64,000 nt of DNA from Pseudomonadota bacterium (GTDB taxonomy: Bacteria > Myxococcota_A > Polyangia > Haliangiales > Haliangiaceae), in NCBI GenBank assembly GCA_022360315.1, contig JAKSDA010000061.1, forward strand, positions 25,982 through 89,981. Direction: 5' to 3'. Positions 17,801-31,236 of this stretch are shown in pieces; positions within the stretch are counted from its first letter, which is position 1, and each line of letters opens with the position of its first letter. The notes below the pieces were generated by a model. The model saw only the letters and a list, made by a program, of their open reading frames with translations. It ran no database searches and was not told the origin of the DNA. The position numbers were made by a program, and so were the translations under genes.

Positions 17801-19078
17801 TTAATTGGCAGCGTTGAATTCTTTGATAACCTGATGAATTTCTTCGTCCGTCAACACCCGATTGCCGCGCTTTGCTGTGCGCAATATCGCAGAAACGAGT
17901 GCGTTTTTGGGCTCGAAGCCGCGTTTTTGCAGCCAGTACACCACATTTGACTCACCGGAGTAGTGGCCGATCTCGATCTCTTGCTCCTTGCCAAACATAC
18001 CGGCTGGAACACCGGAGTAAATCCGATCGGCCAGCCAGTTGTCTCCTTTCTTTTCGGCCTTGATAATCGCTGCTGCATGCACACCGGTGGCTGTCCGGAA
18101 GGCGTCGGCCCCGGCCAGAGGATACTGCGGCGTGATATCAACGTGACATGCCTGAGAGGCCACCTTACACCAGAGCAGCAGCTTGGACAGATCCTGGTCG
18201 GGCAACTCGCCGAGCAATTTGAGGTTGAGCAACACTTGGTCCAGGGATGCGTTGCCAACCCGCTCACCGATGCCCAGCACTGTACCGTGAACACGATCAG
18301 CGCCGTACTCGATGGCAAAGATGGTATTCACCACACCGAGGCCGCGATCGTTGTGCCCGTGCCAGTCGATGCCGACCTGCGAATGTCCGGCACCGTTGAG
18401 CAAATTGCGGGTGAACTTGAGTAGATTGCGAATGCCGTCAGGGGTCGCGTGTCCCACTGTGTCACAAATACAGAGGCGATGCGCACCGTGGTCGATGGCA
18501 TTGCGAAATAGCGGGTCGAGCACCTCGGGCCGCGAACGGGTCGTGTCCTCGGTAACAAATGTGACTGGCAGGTTGTTGGCCACCGCTAGCTCGATGGCCT
18601 CCGTCGACATGCGCAGAAGGCGATTGAAGTCCCAGCTCTCCGCGTACTGCCGAATCGGTGAAGAACCGATAAAGGCCATGACCTCGATTTCGATTCCAGC
18701 TTTCTGCGAGATGTCGATGATCGCCTGAACATCATTGCGGTGGGTGCGCGCCGCGCACGCTGCTTTGATCGCGAGCTTGTCGTCTCGGATGAAAGTGGCC
18801 AGCTCGGTGCAATCCTCGACAGCGCGCTTCCCCGCACCTGGAAGCCCGATGTCAATGTGGTGAATACCGAGGGAATCGGCCAGTTCGACGAGACGAATCT
18901 TGTCGCCGATGTCGGGATCAACAACCGACGGAGACTGAATGCCATCACGCAGAGTTTCGCAAAAGAACTTGACCTGCTTGCGCGGTGAAAGTGCAGCGAC
19001 CTTCTCGACCGAGTTCCAGTCGTATATCAAGTCCGAAGTTTTAAACTCACTTGCGCTGTTTTCTCCATTGCTCGCCAT
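17801..19078 (-). CDS. 2-isopropylmalate synthase/homocitrate synthase family protein
   Basis: 425 aa. Aldol-type condensation of acetyl-CoA with a 2-oxoacid. 'FFCETLRDGIQSPSV' holds the catalytic Arg-Asp and first metal ligand; 'IDWHGHNDRGLGVVN' holds the HxH metal pair; 'GERVGNASLDQVLLNL' is the flexible loop motif. It is shorter than full LeuA and seems to lack the leucine-binding regulatory domain, so homocitrate or another 2-alkylmalate product is possible. The N-terminus also departs from the usual 'FDTTLRDGEQ'. Upstream is a 577-bp spacer with AT-rich DNA. Confidence 0.85.
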   Translation of the reverse strand: MASNGENSASEFKTSDLIYDWNSVEKVAALSPRKQVKFFCETLRDGIQSPSVVDPDIGDKIRLVELADSLGIHHIDIGLPGAGKRAVEDCTELATFIRDDKLAIKAACAARTHRNDVQAIIDISQKAGIEIEVMAFIGSSPIRQYAESWDFNRLLRMSTEAIELAVANNLPVTFVTEDTTRSRPEVLDPLFRNAIDHGAHRLCICDTVGHATPDGIRNLLKFTRNLLNGAGHSQVGIDWHGHNDRGLGVVNTIFAIEYGADRVHGTVLGIGERVGNASLDQVLLNLKLLGELPDQDLSKLLLWCKVASQACHVDITPQYPLAGADAFRTATGVHAAAIIKAEKKGDNWLADRIYSGVPAGMFGKEQEIEIGHYSGESNVVYWLQKRGFEPKNALVSAILRTAKRGNRVLTDEEIHQVIKEFNAAN

Positions 19079-19457
19079 ATTCGACCTCCGTACGGCCGCT
19101 CAGATGATGAGCGCTTACCACTTAACACGTTCTCGAAACGCTTGTCTCACCTCCCTGCGACAAATCAACACCCGGCGCACACGCCCGATTGCAAGAGATT
19201 TGCCCCCCCTTATGGTGCTGCAACAGTGCGTCGTGGCGGTGACCGCTACAGGTACGAGGTCACGAATATTACATCATTTTGGCCACGATGAGGACAGCCC
19301 GCCGCCACAATGAGGACAATGCGTCGAATTACCGACAAGGTAATGCGACAGGTGGAGCCCAATCGGCGCCCAAGCCTGCTCCCGCCACGGCAATCCCGGC
19401 GATCCGTGGTCAGCAGAAGCTGCTCATCGTACAGATACTGTTAAAATCGTAATGAAT

Positions 19458-19498
19458 ATTATTTAAAAAATAATCAATCTTAAATTTTTGAAAAATTT
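19458..19498. other. AT-rich double palindrome within the 19079-19655 spacer
   Basis: Two perfect AT palindromes sit side by side: ATTATTT/AAATAAT (19458-19474) and AAATTTTT/AAAAATTT (19482-19498). They follow the receiver-giant gene and precede the LeuA-type gene on the minus strand, so they may end the first or contain the promoter of the second. The rest of the 577-bp spacer shows a short direct repeat of ATGAGGACA near 19290-19318 and no gene. Confidence 0.4.
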
Positions 19499-19655
19499 CC
19501 TTCATGTTACGAAATGGATGAACGCATCTGGTCTGGATTCTTCATCCGGTACTGTCACGAGATCGCTGCTGTCGAGGAGTCTTGATGATGGCGCGGGAGC
19601 TAACGACACGAGTACTGATAGTATCGCTCCCTGCCACGGCTGGCCAGTGGCTGGT

Positions 19656-23009
<3,354 letters not shown>

Positions 23010-23369
23010 GTGAGCCCTACTGTCTTCGCGACACCGAAAACCGAGTCGAGGATATCACTCGCTCGACATCTCCGCTTCGTTCCGGCCACCCGAGTTGACA
23101 CAGATATCGCGAACCAGACTGGAAAGGCGCTCCACCCGGTCGGCACAGTCCGGCCGGGCATCGGCTCCGGGCGGGGCAACCCCGGAGTGAAATGCAAGAA
23201 CGAAATTCCCCACAGACCCTGATGAGACGCTCCAGCAGCATACGGCCGAGTGATTTAGACGCCCGGTAAGAGCGGTTGCCGCGGAGACCATTTATCAGGC
23301 AGTCTGGCAAAAATTTCTTCAAAAAAATAAAGTCCTTCGAACGGTGCGATCGTCGGTGGCGCAACTCCG
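23010..23369. other. Intergenic region, no supported gene
   Basis: 360 bp between the receiver-giant start and the OppF-type stop. A T run on the minus strand near 23314-23335 could help end ABC transcription, but no stable hairpin precedes it. Reading frames here are short or antisense-like. Confidence 0.5.
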
Positions 23370-24407
23370 TCACTGGGCGACATGACAGGCGGCGTGGCTG
23401 CCGCCGGACAGTTTGCGCAGCGTCGGTAGCTCGGTCATGCAGGCTTTGGGCTTGTCCTTCACCGGGCAGCGGGGATGAAACGGACATCCCGGTGGCGGAT
23501 CGATCGGACTGGGTACATCGCCTTCGAGAATGACCCGGCGCCGTGTGGCCTTGGGCCTGGGTAGAGGCACTGCGGAAAGGAGAGCGCCGGTGTAGGGGTG
23601 CATGGGTGTGCGATACAGATCGGCGGCCCGGGCCAGCTCGACAACTCGCCCCAGATACATCACGGCAACTCGATCGCAAATATGCTGGACGATTTTTAAG
23701 TCGTGTGAGATGAACAAATACGTCAGATTTTCGGCTGATTGAAGGTCCTGGAGTAAATTGACGATCTGCGCCTGAATCGAGACGTCCAGGGCACTGATCG
23801 GCTCGTCGCAAACGATGAAGCGCGGCTGCACCGCCAGGGCGCGCGCGATGCCCACGCGCTGGCGTTGACCACCCGAAAACTCGTGGGGATAACGCGTCGC
23901 CGCATCTGGTCGCAGTCCGACTTTCTCCATGAGAGCGGCCATCCGTGCCCGCTTTTCCTCGCCACTCTTGACCAGGCCGTGGATCTCGAGTGGCTCGACG
24001 ACTGTGGCTCCCACGGTCATGCGCGGATTCAACGATGCGTAGGGGTCTTGAAAAATCATCTGCATCTGGCGCCGGATGGGGCGGAGATCTCGCTGGGCCA
24101 TACTCGTGATGTCCACTCCGCCGAACTCGATGGTTCCATCGGTAGGCTCGAGCAGCCGCAACAACGTCCGGCCCAACGTCGATTTGCCGCAGCCCGATTC
24201 GCCGACCAGGCCGACCGTCTCACCTGGATAGATTTCCAGACTCACGCCGTCTACTGCGCGGACCTGGGTTCTCATTCGGCTCACCGAGCGCCAGGCACGA
24301 GACGACAGCGACAAATCGCGCTGCACGGGCCAGGCCACTTTGGTGGGGAAATGCTTCTTGAGGCCGCGTATGGAGACGAGGGCGTCGTCCCTTTGCTCAT
24401 CGCTCAT
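23370..24407 (-). CDS. Oligopeptide/dipeptide ABC transporter ATPase (OppF/DppF type)
   Basis: 345 aa. Walker A '[18 protein letters not shown]', Q-loop '[16 protein letters not shown]', signature '[14 protein letters not shown]', Walker B '[12 protein letters not shown]', then the C-terminal Opp/Dpp extension with the Cys cluster '[17 protein letters not shown]'. It starts 3 bp after the OppD-type stop. No permease or binding protein is present nearby, so the pair must serve membrane subunits encoded elsewhere. Confidence 0.93.
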   Translation of the reverse strand: MSDEQRDDALVSIRGLKKHFPTKVAWPVQRDLSLSSRAWRSVSRMRTQVRAVDGVSLEIYPGETVGLVGESGCGKSTLGRTLLRLLEPTDGTIEFGGVDITSMAQRDLRPIRRQMQMIFQDPYASLNPRMTVGATVVEPLEIHGLVKSGEEKRARMAALMEKVGLRPDAATRYPHEFSGGQRQRVGIARALAVQPRFIVCDEPISALDVSIQAQIVNLLQDLQSAENLTYLFISHDLKIVQHICDRVAVMYLGRVVELARAADLYRTPMHPYTGALLSAVPLPRPKATRRRVILEGDVPSPIDPPPGCPFHPRCPVKDKPKACMTELPTLRKLSGGSHAACHVAQ

Positions 24408-24410
24408 GAC

Positions 24411-25484
24411 TCACCTCGACTTCGACTCACCGGGACCCGTGGCGGCAGCGGCGTCTAACGGAAAGTGGCACCGCACCCGGCTCTTGCCCACGATTCTAAG
24501 TTCGGGCTCTTGCTGCCGGCACTCGTCTTGTACGGCTGGACAGCGGTCCTGGAACGCACAACCGTTGGGTAACTCGAAGGGGCTTGGCACCATCCCGGGG
24601 ATTTCCCACAATCTGCGGCGAGTGGGCACCTCGGATCGATCGTTCGCCTCGGCCCCCCGGTCGCCCGGCTCGGCTGCAGGATCGTGTTCGCCGTAGCTCG
24701 GCACCGAACGCAAAAGCCCGGCGGTATAATGATTCCGCGGGGCTTCAAACAGGTCGATGGTCGCCGCCCGCTCGACCACCCGCCCGGCATACATGACCAC
24801 GACTTCGTCGGCGGTCTCGGCTACCACGCCCAGATCGTGGGTGATGAGCATGATGCTCATTCCGAGATCACCCTGCAGTGTGCGCAAGAGATCGAGAATT
24901 TGGGCCTGGATGGTCACGTCCAGGGCGGTTGTGGGCTCGTCGGCGATCAGTAAATCCGGCCGGCAAGCCAGAGCCATGGCGATCATTACCCGCTGGCGCA
25001 TACCGCCCGACATCTGATGGGGATAATCGCGGACCCGCTCGGCTGGCGACGGAATGCCGACCAGGCGAAACATCTCGACAGCCACTTCGAGTGCTTTCTT
25101 GCGCGACTTCTTCTGGTGCAGTCGCACCGCCTCGGCCACCTGCTCGCCCACGGTGAAAACCGGATTGAGCGAAGTCATGGGCTCCTGAAAGATCATCGAG
25201 ATACGATTGCCGCGGATCGCCCTCATCTCTTGCTCTGAAAGGGTGAGCAGGTCGGTGCCACCGTAGCGGATCGTTCCCCCAGCGATGCGGCCCGGGGGTT
25301 CGGGGATCAGGCGCATGATGCTGAGCGCGGTGACCGACTTGCCACAGCCCGACTCGCCCACCACGCCCAGTGTTTTGCCGTGCGCGATTTCGAATCCAAC
25401 CCGATCGACCGCGCGGATGACCCCGTGCTCAGTGCGAAATTCGGTGACGAGATCGTCGATCTCCAGCAGGCTGGCCTGGCCCAT
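24411..25484 (-). CDS. Oligopeptide/dipeptide ABC transporter ATPase (OppD/DppD type)
   Basis: 357 aa from ATG 25484, giving the expected start '[16 protein letters not shown]'; the frame stays open to 25721 without family character. Walker A '[15 protein letters not shown]', Q-loop '[14 protein letters not shown]', signature '[14 protein letters not shown]', Walker B '[12 protein letters not shown]', and the Cys-containing C-terminal extension '[14 protein letters not shown]'. Forms a heterodimer with the next gene. Confidence 0.92.
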   Translation of the reverse strand: MGQASLLEIDDLVTEFRTEHGVIRAVDRVGFEIAHGKTLGVVGESGCGKSVTALSIMRLIPEPPGRIAGGTIRYGGTDLLTLSEQEMRAIRGNRISMIFQEPMTSLNPVFTVGEQVAEAVRLHQKKSRKKALEVAVEMFRLVGIPSPAERVRDYPHQMSGGMRQRVMIAMALACRPDLLIADEPTTALDVTIQAQILDLLRTLQGDLGMSIMLITHDLGVVAETADEVVVMYAGRVVERAATIDLFEAPRNHYTAGLLRSVPSYGEHDPAAEPGDRGAEANDRSEVPTRRRLWEIPGMVPSPFELPNGCAFQDRCPAVQDECRQQEPELRIVGKSRVRCHFPLDAAAATGPGESKSR

Positions 25485-25671
25485 CGAGTGAATCACAGTA
25501 TCACAGCCGTGCCCCTGCTGCCCGAGTGCGGCCGACCAAATCTCAAGAGTATTCGCCCCCTTCGCGCCTGGCCAGCCGAGCTCCTCGAAGCCGGACCGGC
25601 AGGTTGTTTTTGGACGGACCCGACCGGGAGAAAGTAACTGAAGTCGAGGGGCGAGATCGGTGAGGAAGACG

Positions 25672-26511
25672 CTAGCAGGACGGAAGGCCGGCAGGGATGA
25701 CCATGTCGAATTTGGCGTCATCCAGGTTCAAATTGAGGACGTGCTCGCGCCAGCGGACCAAGAGGTCTGATTTTTCCCCGGGCTGCCTGAATTGAGTTTT
25801 TTTGGGAACCCGAAATAATGCGCCGTCCTCGCCACGAACTGTGTAGAAATCCTTGTTTCTCAGGTTCCACAGCTCTTGACCCCGAGCATCGCGAACCACG
25901 CTCGATACCACCTCCCAGCGACACGTCGAGGCTTCTTTTTCGCCTTCACAGTGGCGTCCGTTCAGAGCGATGGTCTGACTCATGCCGGTCCCCCGTTCAG
26001 TCAGTGTAATGACCTCATGGCCATTCTCGTCGTCCCAGGCTAGTGCACCCCGATCATTGGCGATGACCGGAATCGTCCCCATGGCCAGGAGCAAGAAATC
26101 GTCGGGCTCGAGACTGACCCGCAACAGCCGAGCGATCGAGTCGCGCGAGCACGGCCCGGTGAGCTGACAGTCATTATTGTAATCAATATACTTGAAACCA
26201 GCTCCATTACAGGCCAGATCGGCAGCCACGCTGTCACCGGTAGGGTTCAGAGCGTTGATGCGGACATATGCTCCCACTCGCCCCATGAGCAGTACTGTAC
26301 CCTTGACCCGGTTGTCACCAACCCAGTAGTCCATCTTGCTGTCGATCTTGAAGGACCGCGCACTATCGCGAACCGCAGCCAGATCGGCCAGTATTCGCTG
26401 CACCGTGGGAACGGGATACGGGCGTGCGATGCGTCCGCTGTAACGGCAACCGACATCCGCACAACAGATGACGAAGACGACAGCAAAAACGACTCTCGAG
26501 GGAGATTTCAT
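25672..26511 (-). CDS. LolA/LolB-fold-like lipoprotein
   Basis: 279 aa. Signal segment '[16 protein letters not shown]' ends in a lipobox, so outer-membrane anchoring is likely. The body '[19 protein letters not shown]' and '[19 protein letters not shown]' resembles DUF4292/LolB-type half-barrels, in which a long strand-rich sheet holds lipid. '[12 protein letters not shown]' is also typical of that group. The function is not proven. Confidence 0.7.
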   Translation of the reverse strand: MKSPSRVVFAVVFVICCADVGCRYSGRIARPYPVPTVQRILADLAAVRDSARSFKIDSKMDYWVGDNRVKGTVLLMGRVGAYVRINALNPTGDSVAADLACNGAGFKYIDYNNDCQLTGPCSRDSIARLLRVSLEPDDFLLLAMGTIPVIANDRGALAWDDENGHEVITLTERGTGMSQTIALNGRHCEGEKEASTCRWEVVSSVVRDARGQELWNLRNKDFYTVRGEDGALFRVPKKTQFRQPGEKSDLLVRWREHVLNLNLDDAKFDMVIPAGLPSC

Positions 26512-27022
26512 GGCGATGTTTTATCCCGCTCTGGCTCCGCCCGCCACTCGATCCCAGCGTTTGTCATCGTCGGATCCGATCGGCTCAGAATATCGAAATG
26601 CTCTGTTCGCAGTATCTCATTGAATCAGCGAAAAATGTACCGCTATCCATGTCGCTGCCATCGGCAAACGATATAGCAGTAATTTAAAAAAATCGGAATA
26701 GACGGGCCTGAACAGGCAGTTCGCCCCGACAACGCCGCCTGTCACTCGCATCGAGGGGCAACCGAACTGATCGGCAACTGGACCCAGCGCGTCGCCACTG
26801 ATGAAAACTCATGCTCGCTCACTGCACTCTCATCACGGTCAGGTGCAGTTCTTGCTGTGACGGTCAGGTGCGGTTCTTGCTGTGCAGGTGCGGTGATCGA
26901 CTCGGCATAGGATGCGCCGACAATCGTGTGCCAGGGTCCCTGCAGTCTGTAACCTGCTGTAATCAAAAAAATCCTGTGGGAGGCAGATGCGAACGGAGCG
27001 GATGGTGTGGCGAATAATGCGG
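26512..27022. other. Spacer with a 25-bp tandem repeat, no supported gene
   Basis: 511 bp between the lipoprotein and queF. 26835-26859 and 26860-26884 are two adjacent copies of a 25-bp unit (starting ACGGTCAGGTGC) with one mismatch, and a partial third follows. Short ORFs across it have no family character. Confidence 0.55.
26835..26884. repeat. 25-bp tandem repeat, two copies
   Basis: Units differ at one position; a partial CAGGTGCGGTG follows. Lies in the spacer downstream of queF on the minus strand. Confidence 0.8.
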
Positions 27023-27394
27023 CTAGTGGTGTTGGTACCCTGAAGCCGGATATCGGGCGACCACTTCGGTGGTGATGCCGCCGCGAACCTTGAATGTGCC
27101 TGCCACGGTCATTTGATTCGGCCTGATAGCCTTCACCAGATCGTCGAGGATCTGATTGATCACGGCTTCGTGAAAGGCACCCTCGTTACGGAAGCTCCAC
27201 AGGTACAGCTTCAGCGACTTCAACTCGACACACAATTCGTCCGGCACATAGTCGATGCGAATTGTCGCGAAGTCGGGCTGACCGGTCAGTGGGCAAAGGC
27301 AGGTAAACTCCGGACAGTCAAAACGGATCTCGTAGTGACGGCCGGGACGGGGGTTGCGGAAGGTCTCGAGGTTTTTGGTCGGCTTCGTACTCAT
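27023..27394 (-). CDS. queF: NADPH-dependent 7-cyano-7-deazaguanine reductase
   Basis: 123 aa, the compact unimodular QueF type. Reduces preQ0 to preQ1 in queuosine synthesis. Motifs: '[17 protein letters not shown]' with the nucleophilic Cys, '[16 protein letters not shown]' for NADPH/substrate, and '[13 protein letters not shown]'. Start ATG 27394 gives '[12 protein letters not shown]', typical of the family; the frame is open to 27496. No queC/D/E neighbours. Confidence 0.94.
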   Translation of the reverse strand: MSTKPTKNLETFRNPRPGRHYEIRFDCPEFTCLCPLTGQPDFATIRIDYVPDELCVELKSLKLYLWSFRNEGAFHEAVINQILDDLVKAIRPNQMTVAGTFKVRGGITTEVVARYPASGYQHH

Positions 27395-27836
27395 GGACAG
27401 CGGGCCATCGTACACCGGCAGGGGCCTCGATACTCGCGGTATCAATCGGCCGGACGTCTCGGCAGGCAACGCGAAGCCGAGTTCTTGCCGAGCCAAGCGG
27501 GCGGCCGACTATTCGATCGATACCGCTCCCCTCCAAGAATGCCAGCCGGGGCACTTCTGGACCGGTTGATGGCCAACGCCTGCCATCCGGGAATTCGACA
27601 GCATGTTGTGCTGGCGTCCAGGACTTTTGCAGAATAAACTCGATCTGTAGCGCACTGCTATCAGGATTTCCGCACGATTATCCGATCAGGGAGCGTGGAG
27701 GTTATCCTGGAAATCGGATCAAATGGGTCCACTATGAAAATCCAACCCACGGGTTCCGCTGCCGTTTTGACGAAACGTGAAAGAGCGGGCCGTCAACAGT
27801 TGGATGCTGGCGCCTGGCCAGGGAGGAAAATGCCAT
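27395..27836. other. Spacer upstream of queF, no confident gene
   Basis: I looked for a preQ1 riboswitch before queF on the minus strand and saw no convincing aptamer. A 47-codon plus-strand frame (27734-27877) is open but has no ribosome binding site. TTGACG and CGTCAA arms near 27765-27796 could form a stem. Confidence 0.4.
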
Positions 27837-27887
27837 ATGAAGCAATGCAATTCGAAACCCTTCTGCTCAGAGGATAGGATCCTCTAA
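27837..27887 (+). CDS. 16-residue micro-ORF with strong ribosome binding site
   Basis: GGGAGG at 27821-27826 precedes ATG 27837 at about 10 bp. It encodes MKQCNSKPFCSEDRIL. Its end overlaps a hairpin (AGAGGAT/ATCCTCT, 27870-27886), and a strong intrinsic terminator starts 23 bp later. It could be a real microprotein, a leader peptide or part of a small non-coding RNA. ATG 27830 in another frame is too close to the ribosome binding site. Confidence 0.3.
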   Translation: MKQCNSKPFCSEDRIL

Positions 27888-27909
27888 CACCCACAATCAA
27901 AGAACTGCA

Positions 27910-27943
27910 GAAATGGGGCTCATCCGGGCCCCATTTCTCTTTT
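27910..27943 (+). terminator. Intrinsic terminator
   Basis: Perfect 10-bp stem GAAATGGGGC / GCCCCATTTC with an 8-nt loop, then TCTTTT. The best rho-independent terminator in the window, reading on the plus strand, although no sizeable plus-strand gene precedes it. Confidence 0.85.
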
Positions 27944-28057
27944 CGGCCTCCGCCAAAGGGCCTGCTCTAAACGTCGGACCGAACCATGAAGCATGCCCCG
28001 ACAAGGCATACTCGCGACCCCGAGCAGCTCGTTGGATATAAGAGCGAATAATCCGGA

Positions 28058-28330
28058 CTAGAACGTAAAGATCTGGTCGGCGGTCAACTTGGCAGGAGGC
28101 GACTTTTCGATCTCTTCTCGCACAGTCTCAGTCTCGGGCTGATGCTCGACTGAGGTCTGAATGGCGGCTTCCACCTGCGGTGACGGAACACTCTGACGCC
28201 CCAAAAAATCCCCCACACGAGTCTCCACGAACTGACTCATCGAAATGCCGTGAGTCTCGCAGTAAGCCTTTAGTCTTTCGTATGTTGTACGGCTTACACT
28301 GATGCTACGCCGAGTCTGTTTCTTCGCCAT
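28058..28330 (-). CDS. Ribbon-helix-helix domain protein
   Basis: 90 aa from ATG 28330 ('MAKKQTRRSISVSRTTYERL'). The N-terminal 45 residues fit an RHH DNA-binding domain: beta strand 'RRSISVS', helix 'TTYERLKAYCETHG', helix 'SMSQFVETRVGDFLG'. The tail is Gln/Glu-rich and probably disordered. It may be an orphan antitoxin-like or plasmid-type regulator; no toxin partner is adjacent. Confidence 0.75.
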   Translation of the reverse strand: MAKKQTRRSISVSRTTYERLKAYCETHGISMSQFVETRVGDFLGRQSVPSPQVEAAIQTSVEHQPETETVREEIEKSPPAKLTADQIFTF

Positions 28331-28689
28331 GAGGCATTGATACGCCATAGCTTGGGGGCCGTCAAGAGTCACCTACTATGGATGGTACGCAAGGCTCGGG
28401 AGGCACGAAACGTACCGAGTGGATATTGCGGTGCCTTGCTTAGCATTCCGGTTCTGGATCCGGAAACGGTACTACATCCGGATTGCAGTGCTCGCATGCC
28501 GCGATTCCAACACTGGCACTGCGTTGCCGCACTGCGGCGAGAGCGAGGGGCATTTCACACGTGGCCCGAACTGCCCAAGTCGATCAGTCGGTGGCTCTCG
28601 GTCGGGAGCGTGCGGCTCCGGTCGTTTGCCAGATCTTCCGCGGCAGCAGCAAGCTCGCGATGGTGCTGTCTGTGATGAATAATCCATCG
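28331..28689. other. Spacer between RHH gene and hemF
   Basis: 359 bp with no supported gene. Contains the inverted repeats GGTACG/CGTACC (around 28383-28413) and TTCCGG/CCGGAA (28446-28465), and ends in repeat R3 copy A. Confidence 0.5.
28631..28686 (+). repeat. Dispersed repeat R3, copy A
   Basis: 56 bp directly downstream of the hemF stop (minus strand). Aligns with 31146-31196 with small indels; shared blocks include CGGCAGCAGCA, TCGCGA and AATCCA. Confidence 0.6.
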
Positions 28690-29598
28690 CTAGTTGTCTT
28701 CAATGCCGAGCCAGTCGACTGGTTTCAGCTCGGCGAGAAGGTGTGCCTCTCGCGAGCCCGGATCGATGTGGACGTCATACTCCCAGCGTACGAGGGGAGG
28801 CAAGCTCATCAATATGGATTCGATGCGTCCTTTGGTCTTGAGCCCGAATACTGTGCCCCGGTCGTAGATGAGGTTGAATTCGACGTAGCGGCCCCGTCGG
28901 ATCAACTGCCAGCGCCGTTCTCTGTCGCCGTACTCCTCGTCCCGGCGTCTTTCGACAATCGGCATGTACGCGGGCAAAAACGCCCGTCCAGCGCTCTTGA
29001 CGAATTCGAACGTGCGCTCCAATGCGCTGTCGTCGTCACCTTTGAGATAATCGAAGAAAATGCCGCCCAGGCCCCGAGTCTCGCCGCGGTGTGATAGATA
29101 GAAGTATTCGTCGCACCATTTCTTGAAGCGCAGGTAATCTCCTACGGGAGCATGCCGGTCGCATACTTCTTTGAGGATGCGGTGGAAGTGGACAGCGTCT
29201 TCGCGAAAAAAATAGTACGGCGTGAGATCCATGCCACCGCCGAACCAGCGACTATCACCTTTTTCAAGGTAGCGAAAGTTGGCGTGTGTCGTCGGTACCA
29301 TGGGCGAAAGCGGATGGAGCACCAGCGACACTCCGGTCGCGCGAAAGTCACGGCCCATGCCCGGAATCTGGTCAGCAAAGCTCTCTGGTAGTTCACCTTC
29401 GACCTGCGACCAATTGACACCGGCTTTCTCGAACACCGCTCCTTCGGCCAGCACCTTGGAATGTCCGCCGCCGCCACTTTCGAGCGCCCAATCGTCGGAC
29501 GAAAACGTGGCACTACCGTCCGCCGCTTCGAGAGCAGCACAAATTTCGGACTGCAACTCGCGGAAGTATATTGCACTGCGATCGAATAGACTGTCCAC
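28690..29598 (-). CDS. hemF: Oxygen-dependent coproporphyrinogen III oxidase
   Basis: 302 aa. Converts coproporphyrinogen III to protoporphyrinogen IX using O2, so haem is made aerobically. Motifs: 'GGGGHSKVL', 'SLVLHPLSPMVPTTHANFR', 'WFGGGMDLTPYYFF', 'GGIFFDYL', 'RRGRYVEFNLIYDRGTVFG', 'SLPPLVRWEYD'. All conserved catalytic parts are present and the length is normal. No other hem genes nearby. Confidence 0.96.
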   Translation of the reverse strand: MDSLFDRSAIYFRELQSEICAALEAADGSATFSSDDWALESGGGGHSKVLAEGAVFEKAGVNWSQVEGELPESFADQIPGMGRDFRATGVSLVLHPLSPMVPTTHANFRYLEKGDSRWFGGGMDLTPYYFFREDAVHFHRILKEVCDRHAPVGDYLRFKKWCDEYFYLSHRGETRGLGGIFFDYLKGDDDSALERTFEFVKSAGRAFLPAYMPIVERRRDEEYGDRERRWQLIRRGRYVEFNLIYDRGTVFGLKTKGRIESILMSLPPLVRWEYDVHIDPGSREAHLLAELKPVDWLGIEDN

Positions 29599-29640
29599 GT
29601 TACCCCCTCAGAGCGTCAGCATACCATCTTTGGGTGAGCC

Positions 29641-30066
29641 ATGTCGGGACTCGGAGAAGAAGTTCAGGCAGTACACAAGCTGTATGAGCCAAAGACTCCA
29701 CCAAAAACCTGGCCGGAATATACCCAAAACCTTGCTGATGACCACTCGTTATCAGGTGCGTTGTTCGAACCCCTGGAACCGAACCGACGAATACTTCGAC
29801 AGCTCCGAGTCTTACCCATTCTACACACGGTCACATTGGAAAGATGCAACATGAACGCGCCCGGCCCGACCGCTTGGCGCTCGGGCTATCTTCAGAGGAA
29901 TCCCGGCCGGCTCGGCCGTTGGCCTCGCAATAGAAACGCCTTGGTAGATCCACAACTAATGCGTTTTTGCTCAATGCGTTTCTGTTTAGTGAGACGCGAC
30001 CTGCGCGAGCCATTGAAGTCAATTCAACCCAATTGGTTGGTTACGAACGGATGGCGTGGCAAATAG
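29641..30066 (+). CDS. Possible hypothetical ORF, 3' part overlaps repeat R2
   Basis: 141 aa from ATG 29641 ('MSGLGEEVQAVHKLYE'). The first 70 codons look protein-like ('TWPEYTQNLADDHSLSGALF'), but the second half is the reverse strand of repeat R2 and looks arbitrary. It may be a gene whose end was replaced by the repeat, or chance. No ribosome binding site beyond GGGTGAG. Confidence 0.25.
   Translation: MSGLGEEVQAVHKLYEPKTPPKTWPEYTQNLADDHSLSGALFEPLEPNRRILRQLRVLPILHTVTLERCNMNAPGPTAWRSGYLQRNPGRLGRWPRNRNALVDPQLMRFCSMRFCLVRRDLREPLKSIQPNWLVTNGWRGK
29905..29989 (-). repeat. Dispersed repeat R2, copy B
   Basis: 85 bp, with a 15-bp insertion relative to copy A at 15030-15099. Keeps the identical 20-bp GC-rich end and the paired arms AGAAACGC/GCGTTTCT. 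Confidence 0.75.
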
Positions 30067-30184
30067 CGCGGGTGCCGGTGGGTCATACGCGGGCTTTCGC
30101 ACTGACCTCGATCGCGTAGTTTGTTGGCGACGTATCCCCGAAAACAGCCGTCGGCGATCCACCTTGGTCGCTGCAGAGGACCGA

Positions 30185-30601
<417 letters not shown>

Positions 30602-31145
30602 TGTGCTGTTTTCCTCTCCGGGCTCACGGGCTCACAGGCTCAAAGGATCGACAAGTTGCCTCTGTGACGCAGATGCCTTTCCCCGACGTTCTGGTCCTTC
30701 TTCGGATTCGAGGGCCAACATCCTAGCGCGGAGAAATTTGGGTACCAGTCTTGACAAGCTCTTTTTGCGTGGGAAATGCCTGACATCCTCTGCTCCCGGC
30801 CCCAAACCCTCGAAAATCACAGCCTGACGGTGCCTTACACCTTTTACGTTTTTTCGCATTGCCAGCGCTCGAGCCCTGGTAAACAATGCTGGCCATCAGA
30901 TCGGCGCAGCGTTTGGTACGCTGTCGGTTGGATTCGCCAGTAGCAGCGGCCAGTCGAGAACCGGCCGGAGAAGATTTTCGCGAGCCCGCCAGCTCGGCGG
31001 ATTGGTGCAATTGTGTCGAGAGTGTCGGTGAGGGCGATATAACTGGGGCTAACAGCTCGTTCCCCCTCAATGCGTGTGAGTTGCGAGAAGTTGACGGGGA
31101 CGAGCCGAGTCGAGGCGCAGAGGCGAATCCGGACTGACGCAGCCC

Positions 31146-31196
31146 GGATCTTCCTCGGCAGCAGCACCTCGCGACGGTGCTATGATGGCTAATCCA
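31146..31196 (+). repeat. Dispersed repeat R3, copy B
   Basis: 51 bp, 40 bp downstream of the stop of the zinc-cluster gene, the same relative placement as copy A after hemF. Confidence 0.6.
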
Positions 31197-31199
31197 GGC

Positions 31200-31219
31200 T
31201 AGACGAGGCCAGACGTCTA
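31200..31219 (-). terminator. Hairpin TAGACG/CGTCTA
   Basis: Perfect 6-bp stem with 8-nt loop just downstream of the zinc-cluster gene stop (minus strand). Adjacent is a roughly 19-bp direct duplication (31219-31258) spanning that stop codon. Confidence 0.4.
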
Positions 31220-31236
31220 AAAGATCTGCTGCTCTT

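Larger units (their letters stand above)
30602..31236. other. Gene-poor spacer with decayed-looking ORFs and repeat R3
   Basis: 635 bp. Minus-strand frames of 84-107 codons (30632-30886, 30844-31167) overlap one another in different frames and match no family I know; they may be a frameshifted remnant. Ends in repeat R3 copy B and a hairpin. Confidence 0.45.

Noticed and set aside
27395..27700. preQ1 riboswitch upstream of queF
   Set aside because: I could not find the conserved aptamer stem and A-rich tail on the minus strand.
26996..30085. About 36-bp similarity between 26996-27032 and 30048-30085 (GGATGG-GTGGC-AATA)
   Set aside because: Too short and too diverged to separate from chance without a genome-wide count.
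30632..31167. Overlapping minus-strand frames as a frameshifted transposase remnant
   Set aside because: No DDE, tyrosine-recombinase or other mobile-element motif is visible; kept only as a gene-poor spacer.
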